From positions 992,001-1,056,000 of the forward strand of contig NZ_CP037933.1 of assembly GCF_004355225.1 (NCBI RefSeq): DNA of 64,000 nt. Reading direction: 5' to 3'. This document shows, one piece after another, positions 18,229-26,281 of the stretch (within the stretch, counting starts at the first letter, position 1; each line of letters begins with the position of its first letter). The stretch is from Flavobacterium nackdongense (lineage in GTDB: Bacteria > Bacteroidota > Bacteroidia > Flavobacteriales > Flavobacteriaceae). Both the position numbers and the translations under genes were made by a program. The notes below the pieces were generated by a model. That model made no database searches and had not been told where the DNA came from. It saw only the letters and a program-made list of their open reading frames with translations.

Positions 18229-19431
18229 TTATTTTCCATCGACATACTCTTGCAAATAACTAAATCGTGCTGTCAGTTTTCCGTTTTCCGTGACTTTGGC
18301 TCGCTGCAAAACTCCGTCTTTATCGCCGTTGAAAAACGCAGGAATCACATGTTCCATAAACATTTCGCCAAAACCTTCACTAGCGTCTCTTGGCATCTCG
18401 CAGGGTAAATTATCGACCGCCATCACCACAATTGCTGCTGGATGAAAAACATCGACTTCTTTATTTTCGATAGGAAGATAGCCGTAAATAGGCTCTTCGA
18501 TGGTCGAGGCTCTGAGCGTACAAGCAATCGAACTATTGACATCGCAGGAAATATCTCCAACCACTTTTATTTTGCAATCTTTGGATTTCAACATCTCAGC
18601 AGTGAGAATATCGGGAGCTTCATTGGAATGAAAATGTCCCGTGATGTAAATATCAGAAACCTTGGTAAACCGTTCAAAATTAGAAACATATTCTTGCGGA
18701 TGCTGAAAAAAATCGTTAAAATCTATCACTTTTCCATCCTTTCGAACATTATAATCCAAAACATCAATCTGCACATAAACCGCTTGAGTATAGTTTTTTG
18801 TCAAATAATTTTCGACCGAAACTTCTTTGATTTTCATCGCATCCAAAATTTCTTTGACGCCGGTGCCTACTTTTCCGGTTCCAGTATTTACAATCTTAAT
18901 CGGAGGCAAAACCAAGCGTTTCAAATGAGCAATCATATCTTGCTTTCCGGAAAGTGTGGCTGCTTTGGGCAGTTTGAACAATTCGAATTTGATGCCAAAA
19001 GCACGAAAACTATTGTACGCCCCTACGAATCCGGCATATTTTCCGAAACCAATAAGCCGATGATTATGTGCATCGACAATCGTTTCGTGGTCATAAAAAT
19101 CGATATTCTTTGCCAATAACGCTTGAAGTAATTTGCGGTTATGGGGTTGCTTTTTGATGGTGTGAGAAAAAAAGAAATATGATTTGTTGGGAATTAAATA
19201 GTCAACAGGTACCTCTTTTACACCAAAAAAAAGATCGCAATCGCCGATATCCTCGGTAACCTGAATATTCATATTTCGATATTCTTCATCTGAAAAAGCT
19301 CTAATATCGGAACTTTCTACTTTTACGACAATCCCTTGATGCTGTTGCTTCAATCTAGCCAATTCATCGGGTGTAAAAACCACTCTTCTGTCGGGTGTAT
19401 TTTTTCTTTCTCTGATAATTCCGAATTTCAT
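18229..19431 (-). CDS. NAD(P)-dependent saccharopine dehydrogenase (Lys-forming)/alanine-dehydrogenase-like oxidoreductase
   Basis: 400-residue enzyme of the alanine dehydrogenase/transhydrogenase N-domain superfamily. The opening FGIIRERKNTPDRRVVFTPDELARL is typical of the saccharopine dehydrogenase (lysine-forming, LYS1-like) branch: Arg and Lys residues for substrate binding, followed by YFFFSHTIKKQ and the Rossmann part VNTGTGKVGTGVKEIL (GxGxxG). GDISCDVNSSIAC and a distal HVIPAFF region complete it. It may act in lysine/glutamate or other amino-acid metabolism; the substrate is not certain. Stand-alone unit with a promoter at 19478-19506 and a terminator immediately downstream. Confidence 0.85.
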   Translation of the reverse strand: MKFGIIRERKNTPDRRVVFTPDELARLKQQHQGIVVKVESSDIRAFSDEEYRNMNIQVTEDIGDCDLFFGVKEVPVDYLIPNKSYFFFSHTIKKQPHNRKLLQALLAKNIDFYDHETIVDAHNHRLIGFGKYAGFVGAYNSFRAFGIKFELFKLPKAATLSGKQDMIAHLKRLVLPPIKIVNTGTGKVGTGVKEILDAMKIKEVSVENYLTKNYTQAVYVQIDVLDYNVRKDGKVIDFNDFFQHPQEYVSNFERFTKVSDIYITGHFHSNEAPDILTAEMLKSKDCKIKVVGDISCDVNSSIACTLRASTIEEPIYGYLPIENKEVDVFHPAAIVVMAVDNLPCEMPRDASEGFGEMFMEHVIPAFFNGDKDGVLQRAKVTENGKLTARFSYLQEYVDGK

Positions 19432-19477
19432 ATATTTTAGATTGTAATTAATATAACTTTATAGAGCAGTATTGTTA

Positions 19478-19506
19478 CAAAAATAACAATAATATTGAAT
19501 GCGCAA
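19478..19506 (-). promoter_or_regulatory. Promoter of the saccharopine dehydrogenase-like gene
   Basis: On the minus strand TTG (19506-19504) and TATTTTTG (19485-19478, exact TAnnTTTG) are spaced 18 bases apart. This puts the transcription start about 40 bases before the ATG at 19431. Confidence 0.55.
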
Positions 19507-19638
19507 GATTTTAAGGAAACTGTTTTCTGAATAAAAATGGTAAGCACTGATTTTTAATACACTAACAAATTTCAAAATATGTTAATAAAAAAAGTGTTAA
19601 CTTTTAAGTGCACTAGGTGCCTAATTAGATTGATTCTA

Positions 19639-19646
19639 TATATTTG
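19639..19646 (+). promoter_or_regulatory. -7 promoter box of the serine hydrolase gene
   Basis: TATATTTG matches TAnnTTTG exactly, 20 bases before ATG 19666. No clear -33 element at the normal distance. It argues against the upstream in-frame ATG at 19579. Confidence 0.5.
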
Positions 19647-19665
19647 CGGTTCTAGCAAATCCCTT

Positions 19666-20871
19666 ATGAAGTACATCAAACGCACAAATATACTACAATT
19701 CCTCCTTTTACTTTTCGTTTTAAGCTCTTGTACTAAAGAGAAAAACATACCGATTACAGCAATTAAAGATGCGGAACTTCCAAAAGACTCATTGCCAAAA
19801 ATGCGACCTCTTACCAATGAGACTCCAAAACTTACTGCAGATTATATCAATTCTAAAAAAGCAGAAATAGATGTCTTTTATAGGAGAAACTGGCCTAGTA
19901 ACTCTATGAATGGGGGATTTTTGGTGGCTAAAAATGGTCAAATTATTTATGAAAAATACGAAGGATACGCCAATTTTAGAGATAAAACCTATATTACCAG
20001 CAACACGCCCATCCACATTGCCTCGGTGAGTAAAGTTCTGACCGCCACGGCAGTTTTAAAACTAGTTAATGCTAAAAGAATAGGTTTAGACGATCTCGTA
20101 ACGGTTTATTTAAAAGAGTTTCCATATCCGAAAGTTACCGTTCGAATGCTATTGAGTCACCGCAGCGGAATGCGCAGTTACGCCTATTTTACGGACCGAG
20201 ACAAAAGCGTTTGGGACCGACACAATACGCTCACCAATCAGGATATCTTAACCATCATGGCAACTAAAAACATAGGGCTAGAGCAAAGAACGGGGACTCG
20301 ATTTGCTTACTGCAATACCAATTATGCTATGTTGGCTTTGATTGTTGAGAAAGTAACCAAAATGTCGTTTGGCAAAGCGATGAGCGAAATGATTTTCAAA
20401 CCATTGGCAATGACGAACACTTTTGTTTTAGATTTTGACAAAGACAAAAAGAAGGTGGCTCCGTCTTATAAAGGTAATCGTGTGGAAATTGGCATTGATT
20501 ATCTAGACAAAATCTATGGAGATAAAAACATTTATTCTACACCCCGAGATTTATTGAAATTTGATCGTGCTCGAAATTCTCCAAATTTTTTAGAGCCAGA
20601 GCTGCTAAAACAAGTTTATGTTGGCTACAGTAACGAGCATCCCGGCACTAAAAATTATGGCTTGGGCATTCGAATGGTGAATTGGCCAAATGGCAAGAAT
20701 TTTTACTTTCACAATGGTTGGTGGCACGGGTTCACCTCGTCTTATATTCCCTTAAAAGATGAAAATACAACCATAATCGCACTCTCTAACAAATTCACTA
20801 AAAGTACCTACGCAGTCCGAAAAATAGCCCCACTATTCGGAGATTATCCTTTCAAGGTAGAAGACGAGTAA
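19666..20871 (+). CDS. Serine hydrolase lipoprotein (beta-lactamase/class C PBP-like)
   Basis: About 401 residues from ATG 19666. The N-terminus is a lipoprotein signal (FLLLLFVLSSC, lipobox Cys). The beta-lactamase/DD-peptidase fold is shown by SVSK (S-x-x-K catalytic motif in HIASVSKVLTA), YCNTNYAML (Tyr-x-Asn equivalent) and HNGWWHGF (H-x-G motif near the C-terminus). Such proteins act in the periplasm as esterases, D-aminopeptidases or PBP-like enzymes rather than true beta-lactamases. Stand-alone. The longer reading frame from 19579 adds a Cys-rich N-terminus that would hide the signal peptide and starts before the -7 box. Confidence 0.9.
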   Translation: MKYIKRTNILQFLLLLFVLSSCTKEKNIPITAIKDAELPKDSLPKMRPLTNETPKLTADYINSKKAEIDVFYRRNWPSNSMNGGFLVAKNGQIIYEKYEGYANFRDKTYITSNTPIHIASVSKVLTATAVLKLVNAKRIGLDDLVTVYLKEFPYPKVTVRMLLSHRSGMRSYAYFTDRDKSVWDRHNTLTNQDILTIMATKNIGLEQRTGTRFAYCNTNYAMLALIVEKVTKMSFGKAMSEMIFKPLAMTNTFVLDFDKDKKKVAPSYKGNRVEIGIDYLDKIYGDKNIYSTPRDLLKFDRARNSPNFLEPELLKQVYVGYSNEHPGTKNYGLGIRMVNWPNGKNFYFHNGWWHGFTSSYIPLKDENTTIIALSNKFTKSTYAVRKIAPLFGDYPFKVEDE

Positions 20872-20881
20872 AAGAACGATA

Positions 20882-20909
20882 TACGAAGTGGGAAGTACGA
20901 AGTGGGAAG
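20882..20909. repeat. 14-bp direct duplication
   Basis: TACGAAGTGGGAAG occurs twice in tandem without a spacer (20882-20895 and 20896-20909), directly after the serine hydrolase stop. The unit is twice seven bases. Confidence 0.85.
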
Positions 20910-20982
20910 TTTTTATTCTATAGATTATTCACTTCAGTAATAGTTAATGGTCTTGGCATAAAAATTGATATTGCCATTTTCA

Positions 20983-21013
20983 TTGCAAATGATTCTGTAT
21001 TATTGTATCTTTG
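20983..21013 (+). promoter_or_regulatory. Promoter of ssrA
   Basis: TTG at 20983-20985, 20-base spacer, TATCTTTG at 21006-21013 (exact TAnnTTTG). Transcription should begin near 21020, so the primary transcript carries about 40 bases ahead of the mature tmRNA 5' end. Confidence 0.72.
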
Positions 21014-21052
21014 CAATCTGAAATCTGAAATCTGAAATCTGAAATCTGAAAT
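21014..21052. repeat. Heptamer array (AAATCTG) in the ssrA leader
   Basis: Five tandem units (CAATCTG then four AAATCTG) plus a four-base remnant. The array begins at the base right after the -7 box and ends a few bases before the mature tmRNA, so it is the transcribed leader removed during maturation. Confidence 0.9.
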
Positions 21053-21058
21053 AAAAAA

Positions 21059-21452
21059 GGGGTCGACTGGTTTTGACAGCAAGTCGAATTGAAAAGTAAG
21101 CACGTCGAGAACTGGGATAATTCTCGTAAATAAAAGGTCTCAAACACTTTACACGGCGAAGGAAACTACGCTCTTGCTGCATAATCTGAATCATAGTAAG
21201 ATTAGCCTCGTCCCACAAGGTGGGAAAGCAGGATTCATCTCGAAAGCTCTGGTTTATAGCGGTCGATAAAGATGAATCGTAAATTTAAACCTAGATTTCC
21301 ATAAGCTTCGGGTGGATTTCGAAACTAAAGAAGCTAAGCGATGTGTGGCTGTTTCTGGCCTAGCACAAAGTCGAAAATTCAATCAGGAAATAAGCGTGTA
21401 GAAAGTTTTTTAGTTGCTTGTTTGGACGGGAGTTCGACTCTCCCCGACTCCA
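21059..21452 (+). ncRNA. ssrA: Transfer-messenger RNA (tmRNA)
   Basis: One-piece tmRNA of about 394 nt. The 5' end GGGGTCGACTGGTTTTGACAGC and the 3' end GGGAGTTCGACTCTCCCCGACTCC form the tRNA-like domain: the acceptor stem pairs GGGGTCG with CGACTCC, and the T-arm loop contains GTTCGACTC. The resume reading frame is at 21155-21184 and encodes GEGNYALAA followed by TAA, close to tags known from Bacteroidetes. The 3' CCA is not encoded (genomic bases after the discriminator A are CAA), so it must be added. The RNA rescues stalled ribosomes together with SmpB. A terminator follows at 21476. Confidence 0.97.
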
Positions 21453-21475
21453 CAAATCTATTATCAAATAGAAGT

Positions 21476-21512
21476 AAACGCCCGTAAATCTTAGGATTTA
21501 TGGGCGTTTTTA
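21476..21512 (+). terminator. Terminator of ssrA
   Basis: Long stem AAACGCCCGTAAATC/GATTTATGGGCGTTT with a four-base TTAG loop and a T run. It separates ssrA from the convergent menD gene and could work weakly in the other direction too. Confidence 0.88.
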
Positions 21513-21534
21513 TGTACGATAGTTTTTTATAAAT

Positions 21535-23196
21535 TTACTTCAACTCCCGAAAATATTGGAGTAAAATTTTATCATTTTGCAATGTGGGGGTGAAAACTTC
21601 CAAAATACTAGGTTGGTCGTTTTGTGCAAATAATTGCGACAAACTTCGTTCCAAACTTTCTTCATCACTGGCAATAGAGTACTGAAAACCGTACATTTTT
21701 GCCAATTGTTCAGCTGTCAAACAATGAAATGTTTCAAAAAATTGATTAAAAACAGCCGTTTCTTCGTGTCCTGGTAAAATCCTAAAAATCCCTCCTCCTC
21801 CATTGTTGATTAGAATAATCTTGAAGTTTTTCGGTACGTAATTATTCCACAAAGCGTTGCTATCATAGAAAAAACCTATATCGCCAGCTATCAAAACCGT
21901 TTGTTTTTCATTGGCAACAGCCGCTCCTATTGCCGTCGATGTGCTACCGTCGATACCACTAGTGCCTCGATTGCAAAACACCTGAATTGAGGCATCTAAC
22001 TGAAATAACTGTGCGTATCGAATGGCAGAACTATTACTGATTTGCAACATAGAATTCAAAGGCAAAGAAGGAATTATTTTTTCGAAAGCTTTGAAATCAG
22101 AAAAAGGAATTTTGGATAAATAGTCTTGATGTTTTTGTGCCCTTAATTTTGCGATCCTATCAAAAGTCGAAAAATACGTGCTTTTAAGCGGAATGGTGAA
22201 AGGCAAAAACTGTTTGAAAAACTGGTTTGGACTCACCTTGAAATGTTGAGTCAAACCGCCGTAGGTATCGTAAGCTCTCAAATGATCGATATGCCAATGG
22301 TGCTTGGGCTTGTAATTCCGCAAAAAAGTTTTAACTCTTTTTGACACCACCATACCACCAAATGTGATTAAGATATCAGGTTGCAGTTGATTGAATTCCC
22401 TTTTAGAAAAAGGCGTAATGATGGTGTCAATCGTGTTCAAAAAATTGGGGTGATGCACATTGGAAGTGGTTTCTGTCATCACTACAACCGATGCATCTTT
22501 GGCAAAAAAATCAATAAATTCAGTCTCGATTTCGTTAGGCTTCAGCTCACCAATGAGGATTAATTTCTTTTTAGATTTATTCCAAATATTGGTAAATTCG
22601 ATAATTTCACCTATCGATAACTTTTTATGTTTCCTGGCCAAAGCTAAAATAGTAGAATCGACTAACTGCTTGCTAACCGTCTGGTATAAAGGCTCTTCAA
22701 ACGGCGCATTGATGTGCACTGGTCCTTTTTTGGCAAAGGCCTTATTGATGGCGTGATTGATTTTTACATCATTTTCAACGGAAGTCTCCTCGGATAAATT
22801 GGCATTGTACAAGGAATGGTTTTTAAAAACTTTTTCTTGTCGAATGGTTTGTCCGTCACCAATATCGATCTTGGATTGCGGTCTATCCGCCGAAATTACA
22901 ATCAATGGTATTTGGCTGTAAAAAGCCTCGGCCACAGCGGGATAATAATTGAGTAAGGCTGAACCCGAAGTGCACACTACAACAGTGGGCAATTTGGTTT
23001 GTTGTGCAATTCCCAATGCAAAAAATGCTGCGCAGCGCTCATCGACAACACTATAACAATTGAAGGCAGGATTGTTGACAAAACCTATCGTCAAAGGTGC
23101 ATTTCTTGAACCTGGTGAAATAATTATGTTTTTAATTCCTTTGGCAAGACAAATCTGAATGATGCTCTGTGCTAAAGGTATTTTTGGATAAACCAT
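21535..23196 (-). CDS. menD: MenD, SEPHCHC synthase of menaquinone biosynthesis
   Basis: 553-residue thiamine-diphosphate enzyme that joins 2-oxoglutarate and isochorismate (2-succinyl-5-enolpyruvyl-6-hydroxy-3-cyclohexene-1-carboxylate synthase). Motifs: IIISPGSRNAPL near the N-terminus (isochorismate-binding region), VVCTSGSALLNYYPAVAEA, SADRPQ, NRGTSGIDGSTSTAIGAAV, and the ThDP/Mg site GDIGFFYDSNALWNN...INNGGGGIF. Full length for the family. Menaquinone is the expected quinone for the NrfD module in this window. No other men genes are adjacent. CAAAGTTA at 23292-23299 is a possible minus-strand -7 box. Confidence 0.97.
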   Translation of the reverse strand: MVYPKIPLAQSIIQICLAKGIKNIIISPGSRNAPLTIGFVNNPAFNCYSVVDERCAAFFALGIAQQTKLPTVVVCTSGSALLNYYPAVAEAFYSQIPLIVISADRPQSKIDIGDGQTIRQEKVFKNHSLYNANLSEETSVENDVKINHAINKAFAKKGPVHINAPFEEPLYQTVSKQLVDSTILALARKHKKLSIGEIIEFTNIWNKSKKKLILIGELKPNEIETEFIDFFAKDASVVVMTETTSNVHHPNFLNTIDTIITPFSKREFNQLQPDILITFGGMVVSKRVKTFLRNYKPKHHWHIDHLRAYDTYGGLTQHFKVSPNQFFKQFLPFTIPLKSTYFSTFDRIAKLRAQKHQDYLSKIPFSDFKAFEKIIPSLPLNSMLQISNSSAIRYAQLFQLDASIQVFCNRGTSGIDGSTSTAIGAAVANEKQTVLIAGDIGFFYDSNALWNNYVPKNFKIILINNGGGGIFRILPGHEETAVFNQFFETFHCLTAEQLAKMYGFQYSIASDEESLERSLSQLFAQNDQPSILEVFTPTLQNDKILLQYFRELK

Positions 23197-23342
23197 TGTT
23201 GAAAGTTAGAAGTTACCCTTCGGCAGGCTCAGGGTGACAGTTAGTTGTTATAAATTTGAAAGTTCAGGTTTTAAAACCGTAACATAAAAAGCAAAGTTAC
23301 AAACTTGACAACCGAATTCCTTCAATTGGAATAAGTTTTTCA

Positions 23343-23350
23343 TACTTTTG
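23343..23350 (+). promoter_or_regulatory. -7 box upstream of the GNAT gene
   Basis: TACTTTTG is an exact TAnnTTTG, 19 bases before the ATG at 23370. No well-spaced TTG upstream. Confidence 0.45.
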
Positions 23351-23369
23351 ATGAGAAATAGTTATTGCA

Positions 23370-23864
23370 ATGAAAATTCAGATTAGACCTTATAAAACAG
23401 ATGATACTCAAGCAATTTTGGATATTATCAACCATAATATTTTACATTCGACTGCATTATACGATTACAAAATTCGAAATTACGAACAGCAAAAAACCAT
23501 TTTAGAAGAAAAAATAAACAAAAACTTCCCAGTTATTGTTGCCGAATACAATGGCCTAGTAACGGGTTTCGGTATGTACAGCGAATTTCGTTTCAGAGAA
23601 GCGTACAAATTTACAGTGGAACATTCGGTTTATGTCAACGAAGATTTTCACGGTCAAGGCATTGGCAAACTACTTCTGCAAGAATTGATTTCATTGGCAA
23701 AAAACCAAAAACTCCACACTATGATTGCGGTCATCGATTCCGAAAATCAAGCTAGTGTGGAATTTCACGAAAACTTTGGTTTCAAAACCGTAGGAATCAT
23801 CAAAGAATCCGGTTACAAATTTGACCGCTGGTTGGATTCCGTCTTTATGCAGCTTATTCTTTAA
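23370..23864 (+). CDS. GNAT acetyltransferase, phosphinothricin-acetyltransferase-like
   Basis: 164-residue N-acetyltransferase similar to the phosphinothricin/methionine sulfoximine acetyltransferase branch. It has RPYKTDDTQAILDIINHNILHSTALYDY near the start, VEHSVYVNEDFHGQGIGKLLLQELI (motif A with G-Q-G-I-G) and VIDSENQASVEFHENFGFKTVG (motif B). Many relatives act on methionine derivatives; the substrate here is unknown. Divergent from menD. A palindrome follows the stop. Confidence 0.9.
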   Translation: MKIQIRPYKTDDTQAILDIINHNILHSTALYDYKIRNYEQQKTILEEKINKNFPVIVAEYNGLVTGFGMYSEFRFREAYKFTVEHSVYVNEDFHGQGIGKLLLQELISLAKNQKLHTMIAVIDSENQASVEFHENFGFKTVGIIKESGYKFDRWLDSVFMQLIL

Positions 23865-23883
23865 ATAGGTTTTATACAAAAAT

Positions 23884-23903
23884 CCCACGGTTGAAACCGT
23901 GGG
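23884..23903. repeat. Palindrome CCCACGGTTGAAACCGTGGG
   Basis: Perfect 8-bp-arm palindrome between the convergent GNAT and glutathione peroxidase genes. It is related to 43426-43445: the same core with paired changes in both arms. It may act as a bidirectional terminator hairpin. Confidence 0.85.
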
Positions 23904-23914
23904 CTTCATTAAAA

Positions 23915-24496
23915 CTACCCCTTCACCCAATTTACAATTTCAGGATCGGTCGGAACGGTTCTTGGAGAAATTACTTTAACCAATTCTCCTTTTTCATTCA
24001 AAAGGTATTTTTGGAAATTCCAGCCCACTTCAGAATCCTCTAATCCATTTTTTGATTTTTGAGTTAGAAACTGATACACCGCACACATATCACTTCCTTT
24101 TACTGAAACTTTGTCCATCATCGGGAACGTAACACCATAATTCAGTTGACAGAAAGTCGCAATTTCTTCATTGGTTCCCGGTTCTTGACCTGCAAAATTA
24201 TTGGCTGGAAAGCCCACAATCACAAAACCCTTTGCGGAATATTCTTTATACAACGCTTCTAATTCTTTGTATTGCGGCGTTAATCCACATTTGGATGCCG
24301 TGTTGACAATCATTATTTTTTTTCCTTTCAAAGAAGCAAAATCAAATGGTTTTCCAGATAAATCTTTTACCTTGAATTGATAAATTGTTTGTTTTTCCAT
24401 AGCAACTTCGGGTTTGTTGGGTGTGATTGGTTTGTTTTGTCCCTGACAACTCGTAAAAAAGAAAAGGCCTAAGGCAACAATAAATAAATTTTTCAT
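23915..24496 (-). CDS. Glutathione peroxidase-family thiol peroxidase (lipoprotein)
   Basis: 193-residue peroxidase of the GPx family that reduces hydroperoxides, in bacteria usually with thioredoxin. The N-terminus MKNLFIVALGLFFFTSCQGQ is a lipoprotein signal with Cys at the lipobox, placing the enzyme in the envelope. The active site is NTASKCGLTPQYKELE (peroxidatic Cys in place of selenocysteine), with GFPANNFAGQEPGTNEEI (conserved Gln) and EVGWNFQKYLL (conserved Trp-Asn). Complete. Single gene, minus strand, 12 bases from the palindrome at 23884. Confidence 0.93.
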   Translation of the reverse strand: MKNLFIVALGLFFFTSCQGQNKPITPNKPEVAMEKQTIYQFKVKDLSGKPFDFASLKGKKIMIVNTASKCGLTPQYKELEALYKEYSAKGFVIVGFPANNFAGQEPGTNEEIATFCQLNYGVTFPMMDKVSVKGSDMCAVYQFLTQKSKNGLEDSEVGWNFQKYLLNEKGELVKVISPRTVPTDPEIVNWVKG

Positions 24497-24915
24497 AATA
24501 AATTAATTTTTGTTAAAATTAGTAAAAATGATTTTTACTCGGCTAATACAATTCCTAAAGTTTTATTAATATTAAGCAGTCACCAAAAAAGAAGCCCGAC
24601 AATACTATATCGGGCTTTCCAACAAAAACAATAGCTAGCTCAACTATCAAAAAGTCTGGCTACTATCAAACAAAAAACCAACTAAATAAATCAATACTTA
24701 TAACTCGACTTTCCATTAAAAAGATAGAAGTTCCGGATGTGAAATGAATTTCTTTGACGCTATTTGTTAAGTTTTGCAATCTCGATTCGGTGGCAAATCG
24801 GGTTTTGTTGCATTCTAAATTAAAATATTTTCGGGTGCTATACCATTTGTTTTCATAGTCATAAATTATCCATAAAACGCAATCCATTAAATGCAAATAA
24901 TGTGGGTATTTTTCA
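24497..24915. other. Intergenic region without a convincing gene
   Basis: 419 bases between two minus-strand genes. It contains the terminator at 24585-24618. A 76-codon open frame on the minus strand (24666-24896) has no signal peptide, no recognisable domain and no start signal, and is treated as chance. No promoter box matching TAnnTTTG was seen for the peroxidase gene. Confidence 0.6.
24585..24618 (-). terminator. Terminator downstream of the DUF4331/TPR operon
   Basis: Stem AAGCCCGA/TCGGGCTT with a ten-base loop, followed on the minus strand by six T. It separates the TPR lipoprotein unit from the peroxidase gene. Confidence 0.8.
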
Positions 24916-26211
24916 TTACAAATTGCTAATTTTCTGTTCCAAATTTGGACCTAATTCATAAATACTATTTAACAATTCAGCTTTGATTGGGGCTATTTTT
25001 ACTGTTTCTTTGTTGGCTTTGTAAATTGTTGCTAGGTGATAATTCAACTTAGGTTCAAATGATTTTCCAACCACATATTTTTCTGCGATTTCTAATGCTT
25101 TTTCAGCATCGCCCAAATTATAGTACGACCATGCCAACAAATCATAAGAATCTGGAGTTGGACGATGTTGAACTTCAATTTTGGCAATTTCTAATGCTTT
25201 TACAGCCGTATTTTTATCGTCAGCATAAATTAAAGCATTGTATTTGTTGTACATCTCACCATAATTAATCGTGTTCAGCATTTGAAAATAAGCGTTTAGA
25301 TTTTCATTTTTAGCCATCGTATTATTTTCAAATTCTGCAATTTGCGCTTTAAGCAAATAAAAATCAGGTGTATTATGCTTTTTCGAAATAGCATCAATAA
25401 TTCTTTTTGCCTCAACAGTGTTTCTCTCGTGCGAAAATGCAATCCAAGCAATTCCTTTCAACGAGTAAGAATGATTAGGTTCTAGTTCTAAAGCTTTTAA
25501 ATAATAATCATACGATTTTTGAATATCTCCAGCGTGACCATTCAAGTCGCCCAGATTAGAATAAGTCCAAACTTGTAAGTATTTATTTTCGTTTAAAATC
25601 GCAATATTCTTGGCCTTTTCCATTAAAGAAATTGCTGTTTTCAAATCTCCCAGATGGTCATTCCATTTCGAAATACGAACGAGATAATCAAAATCAGAGC
25701 TGTTATTTATCGCTTTTAAATTTTGCTCCGCTTGAGTGTAATTCCCTAATTCCATGTTCACATCAAAAAGCAATTTTTGAGTTTCTTTTCCTCCTTCGCC
25801 AATGACAGCTGCTTTATTTGCCAATACTAAAGCTTCCTTAAAACGATGTTGGGAAATATAATTTCGCGCCAACGAACGAATCGTTCCTACTGCACTATAA
25901 TTGTATGCTTCATTAGATTGCAATAGTAAATCCTCGGCTTTATATAAGTATTTTACGTTTCCAGTATTTTCAAATAGTTTAGAATAATTAGATGCGAGAA
26001 TACTTAAATAGCTGATTTGATTGGGCGCAGCATCAAATTTTTTTTGCCAAAATACAATTTCGTCTTCCACAAATGCTTTCGACTTATTGTCTTTAATCTC
26101 CAAATATTTATTGTACTCCTTTTGCGAAGTAATTGTATTTGATTTTTGATTACAACTCAGCAACACCAAAGCGCTCAGTAGTAAAATTGATAGTTTTTGT
26201 ATAGTTCTCAT
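24916..26211 (-). CDS. TPR-repeat lipoprotein
   Basis: 431-residue protein with lipoprotein signal MRTIQKLSILLLSALVLLSC and a chain of tetratricopeptide-like helix pairs through the rest (clear units around YLKALELEPNHSYSLKGIAWIAF and LAWSYYNLGDAEKALEIAEKYV). TPR domains bind partner proteins. It is third in a row with two DUF4331 genes on the same strand, though a hairpin at 26235-26266 lies between. The link suggests an envelope complex with the DUF4331 proteins; the biochemical role is unknown. Confidence 0.85.
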   Translation of the reverse strand: MRTIQKLSILLLSALVLLSCNQKSNTITSQKEYNKYLEIKDNKSKAFVEDEIVFWQKKFDAAPNQISYLSILASNYSKLFENTGNVKYLYKAEDLLLQSNEAYNYSAVGTIRSLARNYISQHRFKEALVLANKAAVIGEGGKETQKLLFDVNMELGNYTQAEQNLKAINNSSDFDYLVRISKWNDHLGDLKTAISLMEKAKNIAILNENKYLQVWTYSNLGDLNGHAGDIQKSYDYYLKALELEPNHSYSLKGIAWIAFSHERNTVEAKRIIDAISKKHNTPDFYLLKAQIAEFENNTMAKNENLNAYFQMLNTINYGEMYNKYNALIYADDKNTAVKALEIAKIEVQHRPTPDSYDLLAWSYYNLGDAEKALEIAEKYVVGKSFEPKLNYHLATIYKANKETVKIAPIKAELLNSIYELGPNLEQKISNL

Positions 26212-26234
26212 TTTTTTGTTTTTTTTTGTTGGTT

Positions 26235-26266
26235 AAAAATCAGGGCGCATAAAATAACGCACCCTG
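26235..26266 (-). terminator. Hairpin/terminator after the second DUF4331 gene
   Basis: CAGGGCGCAT...ACGCACCCTG forms a hairpin followed on the minus strand by ATTTTTAACC. Likely a partial terminator that lowers expression of the TPR gene relative to the DUF4331 genes. Confidence 0.7.
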
Positions 26267-26281
26267 AATTCTACATTTATA

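Noticed and set aside
18442..19119. 225-codon open frame on the plus strand
   Set aside because: Lies fully antisense to the saccharopine dehydrogenase-like gene, which has clear family motifs; composition is Phe/Ile/Asn-rich as expected for a shadow.
19666..20871. True class C beta-lactamase
   Set aside because: Has S-x-x-K and a His-x-Gly motif but is a lipoprotein of the broad serine hydrolase group; resistance function cannot be claimed.
23211..23240. CTTCGGCAGGCTCAGGGTGAC next to menD and a similar GC-rich stretch at 33826-33860
   Set aside because: Resembles a common dispersed sequence; the two stretches match only in part (CACCCTGAG and GCAGGCTC), too weak to call a repeat pair.
24666..24896. 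76-codon open frame on the minus strand
   Set aside because: No signal peptide, domain or start signal, odd composition, and located in a terminator-bearing gap; treated as chance.
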